Positions 51,104-58,912 of a DNA stretch of 64,000 nucleotides are shown piece after piece. The number at the start of each line of letters is the position of its first letter. The stretch's first letter is position 1. The position numbers were made by a program, and so were the translations under genes. The notes under the pieces are model-generated. The model saw nothing but the letters and a program-made list of their open reading frames with translations, was not told the DNA's origin and searched no databases. Source of the stretch: Streptomyces sp. NBC_00572 (GTDB lineage Bacteria > Actinomycetota > Actinomycetes > Streptomycetales > Streptomycetaceae); contig NZ_JAPENX010000001.1 of assembly GCF_026341815.1 (NCBI RefSeq), forward strand, positions 4,154,001 to 4,218,000, in the 5' to 3' direction.

Positions 51104-51195
51104 AATGCTGTGGGTTACTGCTGCGCGCTGCGGCTCGAGGGCGGTGAGTGCATACGCGATGTATGCGCCGCTGGCCTCAGGCTGTCGGTGGGGCG

Positions 51196-51453
51196 TCAGG
51201 CGCTGGCGTTACGCGCCCGGTTGCGAGCGGCACGGCGCTTCATCGCGCGGCGCTCGTCCTCGCTGAGGCCACCCCAGACGCCGGAGTCCTGGCCGGACTC
51301 GAGCGCCCACTGCAGGCACTGCTCCATGACGGGGCAGCGGCGGCAGACGGCCTTGGCTTCCTCGATCTGCAGCAGCGCAGGACCGGTGTTGCCGATGGGG
51401 AAGAACAGCTCGGGGTCTTCCTCACGACAAACGGCGTTGTGACGCCAGTCCAT
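51196..51453 (-). CDS. wblE: WhiB-like iron-sulfur transcription factor WblE
   Basis: 85 residues, the known WblE/WhiB1 length. Four cysteines in the Wbl pattern: C9, then C37-x2-C40 and C46 (AVCRRCPVMEQC), which bind a 4Fe-4S cluster. The G(V/I)WGG turn (DSGVWGGLSEDE) and a basic AT-hook-like end (RRAMKRRAARNRAR) bind the sigma factor and DNA. WhiB1 relatives sense nitric oxide. The 5' region is long (about 320 bases) with a palindrome near the start. Confidence 0.94.
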   Translation of the reverse strand: MDWRHNAVCREEDPELFFPIGNTGPALLQIEEAKAVCRRCPVMEQCLQWALESGQDSGVWGGLSEDERRAMKRRAARNRARNASA

Positions 51454-51496
51454 GGCTGCTACCTCTCTAGGGTGTTACAAGCTGGTTGCTTGTGAA

Positions 51497-51512
51497 TGTG
51501 AACGCTTTCACG
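51497..51512. promoter_or_regulatory. LacI/cre-type palindrome in the wblE leader
   Basis: GTGAACGCTTTCAC (51498-51511) is a palindrome with a central CG; on the minus strand TGAAAGCGTTCACA fits the cre-type pattern TGWAANCGNTNWCA of LacI-family regulators. It lies about 45 bases before the wblE start. Confidence 0.45.
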
Positions 51513-51771
51513 AATCCCCCCGTAAGTGAAGGGCCGACTGCCAGATGAACTGGTGTGGTCCAGATACTGAGGAGGGGTTCTGGCTCTCAGTGGAGGCCGG
51601 TGTTGCGGGCCGTCCCGATCGCCAAGAAGAGACTCGCAAACCTCGACACCGGATACAACCCCTTCCGGAAAGTTTTTTTTGATTCCTCGGTGTCGACTAG
51701 GTCACAGCCGTACTTCTAAGGGGTGGATGCGCGCCTAAACGTTCGAGTGAAAGGACTTTGGGCCCTTCCAC
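51513..51771. other. Non-coding region upstream of wblE
   Basis: No gene is supported. It includes an unusual run of eight T (51673-51680) inside the near-palindrome GGAAAG...GATTCC, a rare AT tract in this genome, and must hold the wblE promoters and the end of the lipid-kinase transcript. Confidence 0.5.
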
Positions 51772-52740
51772 TCACACAATCACACGCAGTGCACGGCGTA
51801 CGCCTGTGAACGTCACGCTCGTACGCAGTCCCAGGTGGTCGCCGTCCATCTGCAGGGGGAGTGGGACCTTCGAATGCAAGGTGAAGTCGGTCAGGTCGTG
51901 CAGGGTTACGGCGTGCTTGCCGCGCGGCCCTCGTTCCGGGGTCGAGGTGAGCAGCTGGGTGGCGTAACGAGCCACCGCCGGGGTGGAGAGTCGGCGCAGT
52001 CCGAGCACGTCCAGCGCGGTTTCGAAGGAGGCCTCCGGGGACGCGTACACCGGACGATTGCCCAGGTAGGTCCAGGGGGAGGTGTTGCAGATTATGGAGA
52101 GGACGAGGTCCTCGACCGGCTCGGCGCCGGGGCGCTCCAGGGTGATCGTGCCGTGCCGGCGGTGGGGTTCCTCAAGGAACTGGCGGAACACCTGGCGCAG
52201 ATAAAGGGCGTGCGTGGATCTCTTCCCGCGCTCCCGCTGCTGTTCGACCCGGCCGATGACGCTCGCGTCGAAACCGAGCCCGGCGCAGAAGGTGAACCAG
52301 CGGGACGGGACGGACTCGTCCTCCGTGCCCGGCGTTCCCGAGGCGAGACCGAGGCTCACTGTGCGTGCCCGCCGCTCACGCAGGGCGTCGAGCAGCGCGC
52401 CGGTCGCCTCGACGGCGTCGTTCGGCAGTCCGAGGGCCCGGGCGAACACGTTCGTCGAGCCACCGGGGACGACCGCGAGGCCCGGAAGGCGGTCGGGGTC
52501 GGGCCCGTCGTGCAGCAGTCCGTTGACGACCTCGTTCACCGTGCCGTCGCCGCCGAGGGCCACGACGAGGTCGATGTTGCCGGAGTCGGCGGCCCGCCGT
52601 CCCAGGTCCCGCGCGTGCCCGCGGTACTCGGTGGTGACCGCCTCCAGCTTCATCTCGCTCGCGAGCGCGTGGATGAGCACGTCACGGGTGCGGGCACTGG
52701 TGGTGGTGGCTGCCGGGTTGACCACGAGAAGTGCGCGCAT
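51772..52740 (-). CDS. Diacylglycerol kinase family lipid kinase
   Basis: 322 residues. DAGK catalytic domain: VVNPAATTTSA at the start, the nucleotide loop VALGGDGTVNEVVNGL (about 60-75), and VVPGGSTNVFARALGLP. The C-terminal half is the YegS-like beta domain (FCAGLGFDASVIG). It phosphorylates a lipid hydroxyl, in actinobacteria often diacylglycerol for phosphatidic acid recycling. ATG 52740 (MRALLVVNPA) is the family start. Confidence 0.9.
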   Translation of the reverse strand: MRALLVVNPAATTTSARTRDVLIHALASEMKLEAVTTEYRGHARDLGRRAADSGNIDLVVALGGDGTVNEVVNGLLHDGPDPDRLPGLAVVPGGSTNVFARALGLPNDAVEATGALLDALRERRARTVSLGLASGTPGTEDESVPSRWFTFCAGLGFDASVIGRVEQQRERGKRSTHALYLRQVFRQFLEEPHRRHGTITLERPGAEPVEDLVLSIICNTSPWTYLGNRPVYASPEASFETALDVLGLRRLSTPAVARYATQLLTSTPERGPRGKHAVTLHDLTDFTLHSKVPLPLQMDGDHLGLRTSVTFTGVRRALRVIV

Positions 52741-52894
52741 GAGCGCCAGGGTACCTACCCGGCGGTACCGGGCCCAGTCCAGCCCGATCCCTGGACAATC
52801 CGGACCGGGGCACTCCACCCGGCACGGACCACCCGATCCCGTCTGCCTCGCCCGGTCTCGGCCGCCCCGTCGGGCCCCCGCTACCCTGCCCTCT

Positions 52895-53314
52895 ATGAGC
52901 AGTACGGAGCAGACCCCCCGTCCCGCCCGTCTGGCCGCCGCGGCGGCCGTGGCCGGTATCGAGGCCCTCGGCCTCGTCGCCGGGGGTGTCTACATGCTGG
53001 TGAACGCGCTGACCGGGACGTCCGGGGACCTCACCGGCGCCGCGACGGGCGCCGTGACGCTCGTCGCACTCGGGCTGATCCCCCTCGCCGCCGCCCGCGG
53101 CCTGTGGATGCGCCGCTCCTGGAGCCGCGGCCCGGCCGTGATCACCCAGATCCTGGCGCTGCCGGTCGCCTGGCAGATGCTTCAGGCGAACAGCGCGATG
53201 ATCCCGGCGGGCGTCGTCCTCGGCGTCCTGGCGGTCACCGGGCTCGTCCTCCTGGTGAACCCGGCCACGACCGAGGCGCTCGGCATCCGGCGCCCCGGTC
53301 AGGACACGACGTAG
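52895..53314 (+). CDS. Small four-helix membrane protein of unknown function
   Basis: 139 residues with about four helices (AAAAVAGIEALGLVAGGVYML, AVTLVALGLIPLAAARGLWM, VITQILALPVAWQM, GVVLGVLAVTGLVLLV). A -10-like TACCCT (52882-52887) ends seven bases before ATG 52895, suggesting a leaderless message. Convergent with sigH; the gap is 14 bases. Confidence 0.78.
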   Translation: MSSTEQTPRPARLAAAAAVAGIEALGLVAGGVYMLVNALTGTSGDLTGAATGAVTLVALGLIPLAAARGLWMRRSWSRGPAVITQILALPVAWQMLQANSAMIPAGVVLGVLAVTGLVLLVNPATTEALGIRRPGQDTT

Positions 53315-53328
53315 TCCCGTTACCGGTC

Positions 53329-54420
53329 CTACTCCTCGACCAGGAGCTTCTCCCGCAGCTGCGCGAGGGTCCGGGCAAGCAGCCGGGAGACGTGCATCTG
53401 AGAGATGCCCACCTCCTGCGCGATCTGCGACTGGGTCATGTTCCCGAAGAAGCGCAGCAGCAGGATCCGCTTCTCCCGGGGCGGCAGGTCCTCCAGGAGC
53501 GGCTTGAGGGACTCGCGGTACTCGACCCCCTCAAGGGCCTCGTCCTCGGCGCCGAGCGTGTCCGCCACCGCCGGGGACTCGTCGTCCGTGTCGGGGACGT
53601 CCAGGGAGAGCGTCGAGTAGGCGTTCGCCGACTCCAGGCCCTCCAGGACCTCCTCCTCGGAGATCCCCAGCCGCTCGGCCAGCTCGTGCACGGTCGGCGA
53701 GCGGCCGTGCTGCTGGGAGAGCTCCGCCGTCGCCGTGGTCAGCGAGAGCCGCAGCTCCTGGAGCCGGCGCGGTACGCGGACCGCCCACCCCTTGTCACGG
53801 AAGTGGCGCTTGATCTCACCGACGACCGTGGGGGTCGCGTACGTCGAGAACTCGACGCCGCGCTCCGGGTCGAACCGGTCCACCGACTTGATCAGGCCGA
53901 TGGTCGCCACCTGCGTCAGGTCGTCCAGCGGCTCGCCGCGGTTGCGGAAGCGCCGGGCCAGGTGCTCGACCAGCGGCAGGTGCATCCGCACCAGCTGGTT
54001 GCGCAGCTCGGCCTTCTCCGCGGAACCTTCGGGGAGATCACGCAGCGTGACGAAGAGCGCGCGGGCGCCGCTCCGGTCGGTGGGGCTCGGGACGACGGGG
54101 GTGTCTTCGGGCTCGTCGCCGTCCCCCGGCTTCTCCACCTCCGCCCCTGCGTCCGCTTCCGCGCCGGCCTCGGCTGCTTCCGGCTGAGGCTCTCCAGGAG
54201 TCCCGGGAGCCACGGAGGTCCCAGGGGCCTCGGGAGTCCCGTGGGCCCGGGAGGAGCCCTCCGCGCTCACAGGGCCCCGGGGGGCCTCGGAGACGCCTGG
54301 TGTCTCGGGAACCTCGTGGTGCTGCTCGTGCTCGCTCATCTGGTCCGCCTGCTCCGTAGCGACCTCATACGGCCGTGCCTGCTGCTCAGGGATGCCGGCC
54401 GTCGCGTCCCCGCGCCTCAC
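53329..54420 (-). CDS. sigH: SigB/SigF-type stress sigma factor SigH
   Basis: 363 residues from GTG 54420, which overlaps the rshA stop (GTGA); ATG 54339 would give 336. The first 110 residues are a Pro/Glu/Ala/Thr-rich low-complexity extension. Sigma regions: 2 (LVEHLARRFRNRGEPLDDLTQVATIGLIKSVDRFD, split here only in description), 3 (HELAERLGISEEEVLEGLESA) and 4 (LLRFFGNMTQSQIAQEVGISQMHVSRLLA). In S. coelicolor SigH answers osmotic and heat stress and is needed for septation; several start-site and processed forms exist, which agrees with the two starts here. Confidence 0.92.
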   Translation of the reverse strand: MRRGDATAGIPEQQARPYEVATEQADQMSEHEQHHEVPETPGVSEAPRGPVSAEGSSRAHGTPEAPGTSVAPGTPGEPQPEAAEAGAEADAGAEVEKPGDGDEPEDTPVVPSPTDRSGARALFVTLRDLPEGSAEKAELRNQLVRMHLPLVEHLARRFRNRGEPLDDLTQVATIGLIKSVDRFDPERGVEFSTYATPTVVGEIKRHFRDKGWAVRVPRRLQELRLSLTTATAELSQQHGRSPTVHELAERLGISEEEVLEGLESANAYSTLSLDVPDTDDESPAVADTLGAEDEALEGVEYRESLKPLLEDLPPREKRILLLRFFGNMTQSQIAQEVGISQMHVSRLLARTLAQLREKLLVEE

Positions 54421-54830
54421 GCCGGGCCTGGCCCCGCGCCGCGCTGTTTGTACAGGCTGATCGAGACCGTACGGTCGTCGGCCACCGACGATTCCACCTT
54501 CCCGGCCAGTGCCGACAGCACCGTCCAGGCGAAGGTGTCCCGCTCGGGCGCCCGGCCGTCGGTGGTCGGGGCGGAGACGGTCACGTCGAGGGAGTCGTCG
54601 ACCAGCCGGAAGACACAGCTGAGGACGGATCCCGGCACGGCCTGCTGGAGCAGGATGGCGCAGGCCTCGTCGACCGCGATCCGCAAGTCCTCGATCTCGT
54701 CGAGGGTGAAGTCCAAGCGCGCCGCGAGGCCGGCCGTGGCCGTACGCAGCACGGACAGATAGGCACCCGCAGCGGGCAGCCGGACTTCCACGAAGTCCTG
54801 GGTCCCGGGCTCGCCTGCGATCTGGGACAC
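54417..54830 (-). CDS. rshA: Anti-sigma factor RshA (RsbW-like kinase fold)
   Basis: 137 residues from GTG 54830, which has GGAGG five bases upstream; the TTG at 54842 and GTG at 54836 have none. HATPase fold: DLRIAVDEACAILLQQAVPGS carries the N-box Asp-Glu-Ala-x-x, but the glycine-rich G2 box is poorly formed. It binds SigH and keeps it silent. Cotranslated with sigH. Also known as PrsH or UshX. Confidence 0.9.
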   Translation of the reverse strand: MSQIAGEPGTQDFVEVRLPAAGAYLSVLRTATAGLAARLDFTLDEIEDLRIAVDEACAILLQQAVPGSVLSCVFRLVDDSLDVTVSAPTTDGRAPERDTFAWTVLSALAGKVESSVADDRTVSISLYKQRGAGPGPA

Positions 54831-55161
54831 CCTCACCTCCAAGGTGGCACAAGCTCATTCGGGGCTCGGGGGGAGAGGCCTCCGAGCCGGGCGGTACGCA
54901 GGGGGCTGCGCGGTCCGCCGTGACGCTATCGCGATCCGTCCCGCCGTGTCGCTGTGAGCCCCTGCCCCCACCGGCCCCCAGGTCACCGACCGTCACCCAT
55001 GGTAGGCCCATGGGTGCGGACGGTGGGTAGGGGTCTGCGGGGGCCGAAAACGAGCGACCGGCGGAGGGGTGACGTACCCAACCGTGGGGCGGGCGAATCG
55101 TCGAACGGCCGAATCCCCGGACGGTCGGAAGATCCCACCGGGTCGGCGACCCGTCGTCGAC
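54831..55161. promoter_or_regulatory. Upstream region of rshA-sigH with a perfect inverted repeat
   Basis: No gene is supported in 331 bases. CACCCATGG (54994-55002) and CCATGGGTG (55008-55016) form a perfect 9-bp inverted repeat around TAGGC; nearby GTCACC occurs twice (54982 and 54992). The operon is known for several promoters, including BldD- and SigH-related ones; which element here is which cannot be decided by eye. Confidence 0.5.
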
Positions 55162-55422
55162 TCAGACGATCGACCCGTCCACGAAGCACCAGCGCCAGGC
55201 CTCGCCCGGCTCGAACGTCCGCATCACGGGGTGGCCCGTCGTGGAGAAGTGCCCCGTCGCGTGCTGTCCCGCCGAGGAGTCGCAGCAGCCCACGTGCCCG
55301 CAGCTCAGACACATCCGCAGCTGGACCGGATGCGTACCGTCCGCCAGGCACTCGGGGCAGGTGTCGGCCAGCGGCGCCGGTTCGGGGCGCGGCATTTCGG
55401 CAACGTGCGGGCACTCGCTCAT
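55162..55422 (-). CDS. UBP-type zinc finger protein
   Basis: 86 residues. Zinc ligands in the ZnF-UBP order: CPEC, CLSCGHVGCCDS, then GQHATGHFSTTGHPVMRT. The family binds zinc and in eukaryotes the ubiquitin end; in actinobacteria it is often beside or fused to NhaP antiporters, as here, where it is divergent with 47 bases between starts. ATG 55422 (MSECPHVAEM) is the family start. Confidence 0.88.
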   Translation of the reverse strand: MSECPHVAEMPRPEPAPLADTCPECLADGTHPVQLRMCLSCGHVGCCDSSAGQHATGHFSTTGHPVMRTFEPGEAWRWCFVDGSIV

Positions 55423-55469
55423 GATGGCCAGGTTACGTTGCGGCACCGGACAGGGACGGGCACACGGGC

Positions 55470-57065
55470 ATGGACGCACTGCAGCTGGTGGCACTGGTGG
55501 CGGCGAGCGCCGCGATCGCGGGGCTCGCCCGGAGGACGCCGGTGCCCGCGCCCCTGCTGCTGGTCGCCGTCGGTCTCGTCGCCTCGTACGTCCCCGGGGT
55601 GCCGGACTACACCCTCGACCCGCACATCGTGCTGCCGCTGATCCTGCCCCCGCTCCTCTACACGGCCGCCGTCGACTCCTCGTACCTCGACCTGCGGGCC
55701 AACATCCGGCCCGTCGCGCTGCTCTCCGTCGGGTACGTCCTCTTCGCCACCGTGGCCGTGGGCTGGCTCGCGTACGTCCTCGTCCCCGATCTGCCGCTCA
55801 CCGCCGCCCTCGTGCTCGGCGCGGTGATCGCCCCGCCGGACGCGGTCGCCGCCACCGCCATCGCGCGCAAGCTCGGGCTGCCGAACCGGATCACCACGAT
55901 CCTCCAGGGTGAGTCCCTGGTGAACGACGCCACCGCCATCACCGCGTACAAGGTGGCCCTCGCGGCGGCCGTCGGCGAGGGGATCAGCTGGGCGGGCGGC
56001 CTGGGGGAGTTCGCGCTCGCGGCCCTCGGCGGCATCGGCGTCGGCCTGGTCCTCATGGTCCCGATCCACTGGCTGCGCCGGGGCCTCGGCGACTCGCTCC
56101 TCCAGAACACGCTCTCCCTCCTCATCCCCTTCGTCGCCTACGCGGCGGCCGAGGAGGTCGGCGCCTCCGGCGTCCTCGCCGTCGTCGTGGTCGGCCTCTT
56201 CCTGGGCCACCGCGCCTGGCAGGTCGACTTCGCGACCCGGCTCCAGGAGGAGGCCGTCTGGAAGATGGTCGCCTTCGTCCTGGAGTCCGCCGTCTTCGCC
56301 CTGATCGGCCTTCAGCTGCCGTACGTCGTCCAGGGCCTCGGGCAGTACGGCATAGGCGAGGCGATCTGGTACGCGGTCGGGGTCTTCGTCGCCGTGGTCG
56401 TGGTCCGGTTCGTCTGGGTCTATCCGGCGACCTTCCTGCCCCGGCTCTCCGCACGCGTCAGGGAACGGGAACCGGGGGTGGACTGGAAGGCGCCGCTCGT
56501 CGTCGGCTGGGCCGGAATGCGCGGGGTGGTCTCGCTCGCCATCGCCTTCTCCATCCCCGTCGTCACCGACGGTGTGGAGTTCCCGGCCCGCAACCTCGTC
56601 CTCTTCCTCACCTTCACCACCGTCATCGGCACCCTGGTGGTGCAGGGCCTCACCCTGCCGCCCCTCATCCGGTTCCTGAAGCTCCCCGGGCGCGACCGGT
56701 ACGCCGAGACGCTGGCCGAGGCGCAGGCCCAGAGCGAGGCCTCGCGGGCCGCCGAGGAGCGTCTCGACGAGCTCCTCGCCGACGAGCGCAACGCCCTCCC
56801 GCAGCCCCTCGCCGACCGGCTCCGCACGGTCCTCGAACGGCGCCGCAACGCGGTCTGGGAGCGGCTCGGCGCCGTCAACGCGGTCACCGGGGAGACCGCG
56901 GACGACACCTACCGGCGCCTCTCGCGCGAGATGATCGACGCCGAGCGCGAGGTCTTCGTGCAGCTGCGCGACGCACGGCGGATCGACGACGAGATGATGC
57001 GGACCCTGCTCCGCCGGCTCGACCTGGAGGAGGCCGCCGCCTACCGCGAGGAGTCCGCCGACTGA
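55470..57065 (+). CDS. CPA1-type Na+/H+ antiporter (NhaP-like)
   Basis: 531 residues, about 12 helices to residue 400, then a cytosolic helical tail (about 410-531). The ion site is GESLVNDATAI (ND pair) with APPDAVAATAIARKLGL before it, and the later GMRGVVSLAIAFSIP. It exchanges sodium or potassium for protons for pH and ion balance. Convergent with the PLP enzyme gene, with 25 bases of overlap. Confidence 0.92.
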   Translation: MDALQLVALVAASAAIAGLARRTPVPAPLLLVAVGLVASYVPGVPDYTLDPHIVLPLILPPLLYTAAVDSSYLDLRANIRPVALLSVGYVLFATVAVGWLAYVLVPDLPLTAALVLGAVIAPPDAVAATAIARKLGLPNRITTILQGESLVNDATAITAYKVALAAAVGEGISWAGGLGEFALAALGGIGVGLVLMVPIHWLRRGLGDSLLQNTLSLLIPFVAYAAAEEVGASGVLAVVVVGLFLGHRAWQVDFATRLQEEAVWKMVAFVLESAVFALIGLQLPYVVQGLGQYGIGEAIWYAVGVFVAVVVVRFVWVYPATFLPRLSARVREREPGVDWKAPLVVGWAGMRGVVSLAIAFSIPVVTDGVEFPARNLVLFLTFTTVIGTLVVQGLTLPPLIRFLKLPGRDRYAETLAEAQAQSEASRAAEERLDELLADERNALPQPLADRLRTVLERRRNAVWERLGAVNAVTGETADDTYRRLSREMIDAEREVFVQLRDARRIDDEMMRTLLRRLDLEEAAAYREESAD

Positions 57066-57961
57066 GGGTCGTCGGGGGCGCCCGTGATCACCGCCACGAG
57101 CCGGGTACCCGCCGGGAACGCGCCCTCCTCCGCCAGGGTCGTCAGGCCGTGGAGCATTTTGGCCACATACAGCCGCTCGATGGCGAGTCCGTGCCGCGCC
57201 TCGAAGTCGCGTGCGAACGCCTCCAGAGCGGGGGACGTGCGCGCGTAGCCCCCGCAGTGGAAACGCTCGTCCAGCGTCCAGTCGCCGCGCGGCCCGCCGA
57301 ACGCCGCCTCCTGGAGCGCGTGTACCTCTCCGCCCAGGAAACCGCCCTTGAGGACCGGGACGCCCAACGCCCGCTGCCCGGGGGAGAGACCGGCCGCGAG
57401 ACCCGCGAGGGTGCCGCCCGTGCCGCAGGCGACGGCGACCGTGTCCGCCGCCCCGGCGAGCTCACGGCCCAGCTCCACGCACCCCTGGACGGCGAGCGCG
57501 TTGCTGCCGCCCTCCGGGACCACGTACGCGCCCGCGGGGGCCCGCTTCAGCAGCTCCGCGCGCGTGGCCGGGTCGTTCTTCGCGCGGTACGTGGACCGGT
57601 CCACGAACTCCAGACGCATCCCGTCCGCCGAGCACCGCGCGAGCGAGGGGTTGAGCGGTCGGTCGGCCAGCTCGTCGCCGCGCACGATCCCGACCGTGGG
57701 GAAGCCGAGCAGCCGGCCCGCCGCCGCCACCGCCCGCAGGTGGTTGGAGTACGCGCCGCCGAAGGTGAGCACGGGACGCCCGCCCGCCGCGCCCAGGTTG
57801 AGCGCGAGCTTGCGCCACTTGTTGCCCGGCAGGTCGGGATGGATGAGGTCCTCGCGCTTGAGGAGCAGCGTGAGCCCGCGCCGGGTGAAGCGTTCGTCCT
57901 CCACCGGCTCCAGGGGCGAGGGGAGCCGGGGCCGCAGGCGGGAGAGGTCGAACGTGTTCAC
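57041..57961 (-). CDS. PLP-dependent D-cysteine desulfhydrase/ACC deaminase family enzyme
   Basis: 306 residues from GTG 57961. Fold-type II PLP enzyme: LLLKREDLIHPDLPGNKWRKL with the PLP lysine in NKWRK, LTFGGAYSNHLRA, and the phosphate loop CGTGGTLAGLAAGL. The family splits D-cysteine or 1-aminocyclopropane-1-carboxylate; the key residues that separate these are not judged here. The stop overlaps the antiporter gene end. Confidence 0.87.
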   Translation of the reverse strand: MNTFDLSRLRPRLPSPLEPVEDERFTRRGLTLLLKREDLIHPDLPGNKWRKLALNLGAAGGRPVLTFGGAYSNHLRAVAAAGRLLGFPTVGIVRGDELADRPLNPSLARCSADGMRLEFVDRSTYRAKNDPATRAELLKRAPAGAYVVPEGGSNALAVQGCVELGRELAGAADTVAVACGTGGTLAGLAAGLSPGQRALGVPVLKGGFLGGEVHALQEAAFGGPRGDWTLDERFHCGGYARTSPALEAFARDFEARHGLAIERLYVAKMLHGLTTLAEEGAFPAGTRLVAVITGAPDDPQSADSSR

Positions 57962-58047
57962 CGGGCCATTGTCCGGGTGCCGGGCCGTCGCCCGCGCGTC
58001 GGCCCGTCGCCCCCGCGCGCTCCGGGGGTCGAGCGTGCTTCGGGGGC

Positions 58048-58638
58048 TCAGCGCAGGAGGTCGGCGATCCGCTCGCGCATCGAGGCCATCGTGAAGCCGC
58101 GCGGGTCCACCTTCCCCGGCTGCCACTCCAGGTGCCCGATGACGGAGCGGTGCGTCCAGCCGTGCACCCGGCACAGTGCGGCCGCCGCCTTCGCGATGGC
58201 CTCCAGCTGGACCTTGGGCCACGGGTCCTCGCCGTTGCCGAGGTTCTCGCACTCGAAGCCGTAGAAGTGCCGGTTGCCGTCGGTGGTGGCCTCGTCGTCG
58301 CGCGGCAGGCCGCGCTCGGCGATGACCGCCCTGAGGACCTCGTCGTCGCCGAGCCCCGCGTGGTTGGCGCGGCCGTAGCCGACCAGGTGGACCGTGCCGT
58401 CCTTGGCGATCACGCCGTGGCAGAGCGGTCCCGGCAGGCCCTCGTAGCCGTCCCGGCAGATCCGGACGGTGTTCGCGGTGCCGCGGGTCACGGTGTGGTG
58501 GATCATCACGCCGTGCACCGGGCCCCAGGGGCCCTTGTGGTTGCGGTTGTGGGTGGACCATTCGCCGACCTGGACGACCGCGAGGCCCTCGCCGCGCAGC
58601 GCGCCGAGGAACCTGCTCGCGGACATGGGGGTGGACAT
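58048..58638 (-). CDS. N-acetylmuramoyl-L-alanine amidase (Amidase_2/PGRP), no signal peptide
   Basis: 196 residues. Zinc amidase motifs: GVMIHHTVTRG with the first His, YGFECENLG, HRSVIGHLEWQPGKVDPRGFTM with the second His and the Lys/Asp of the active site. The N-terminus (MSTPMSASRFLGALR) is amphipathic but not a signal peptide, as in phage endolysins. It is divergent from eshA. Whether it acts in lysis, remodelling or recycling is unknown. Confidence 0.87.
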   Translation of the reverse strand: MSTPMSASRFLGALRGEGLAVVQVGEWSTHNRNHKGPWGPVHGVMIHHTVTRGTANTVRICRDGYEGLPGPLCHGVIAKDGTVHLVGYGRANHAGLGDDEVLRAVIAERGLPRDDEATTDGNRHFYGFECENLGNGEDPWPKVQLEAIAKAAAALCRVHGWTHRSVIGHLEWQPGKVDPRGFTMASMRERIADLLR

Positions 58639-58771
58639 GACCGACTCCCTTCGAAGGGCGGGGGCCTCCGGGGTGCGGAGTGCCGAGGTTCCGGAGTACC
58701 GGATTCCGTCACTCCGCTGCCATCCGTTCGGGTCGTGTGCGAGCCGATCCGGACAGCGTCCCGTGGGGCGT

Positions 58772-58835
58772 GTGGGACTCCGCTGTTCGGATGGAAAAAG
58801 CGGGACATGCCCCGAAGATCGTCGAACAGTCCCAC
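58772..58835. promoter_or_regulatory. Long inverted repeat between the amidase gene and eshA
   Basis: GTGGGACT...GTTCG (58772-58789, with a 5-base insert CCGCT) is complementary to CGAACAGTCCCAC (58823-58835). The 13-base arms lie about 80 bases before eshA in its promoter region, so this is either an operator or a leader hairpin. Confidence 0.5.
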
Positions 58836-58912
58836 TCGAATGTGTAATGGCGCCGACACGCTCCGTGCTGAAAGGCTTCGTCTCGCAAATCAGTCATACG
58901 AGAGGGAGTTCC

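Noticed and set aside
51657..51686. SigR-type promoter upstream of wblE (GGAAT on the minus strand followed by GTT)
   Set aside because: The spacing is 22 bases rather than 18.
54983..55414. A 143-codon minus-strand frame overlapping the UBP zinc-finger gene
   Set aside because: It has no recognisable fold; the other frame has complete zinc-ligand order.
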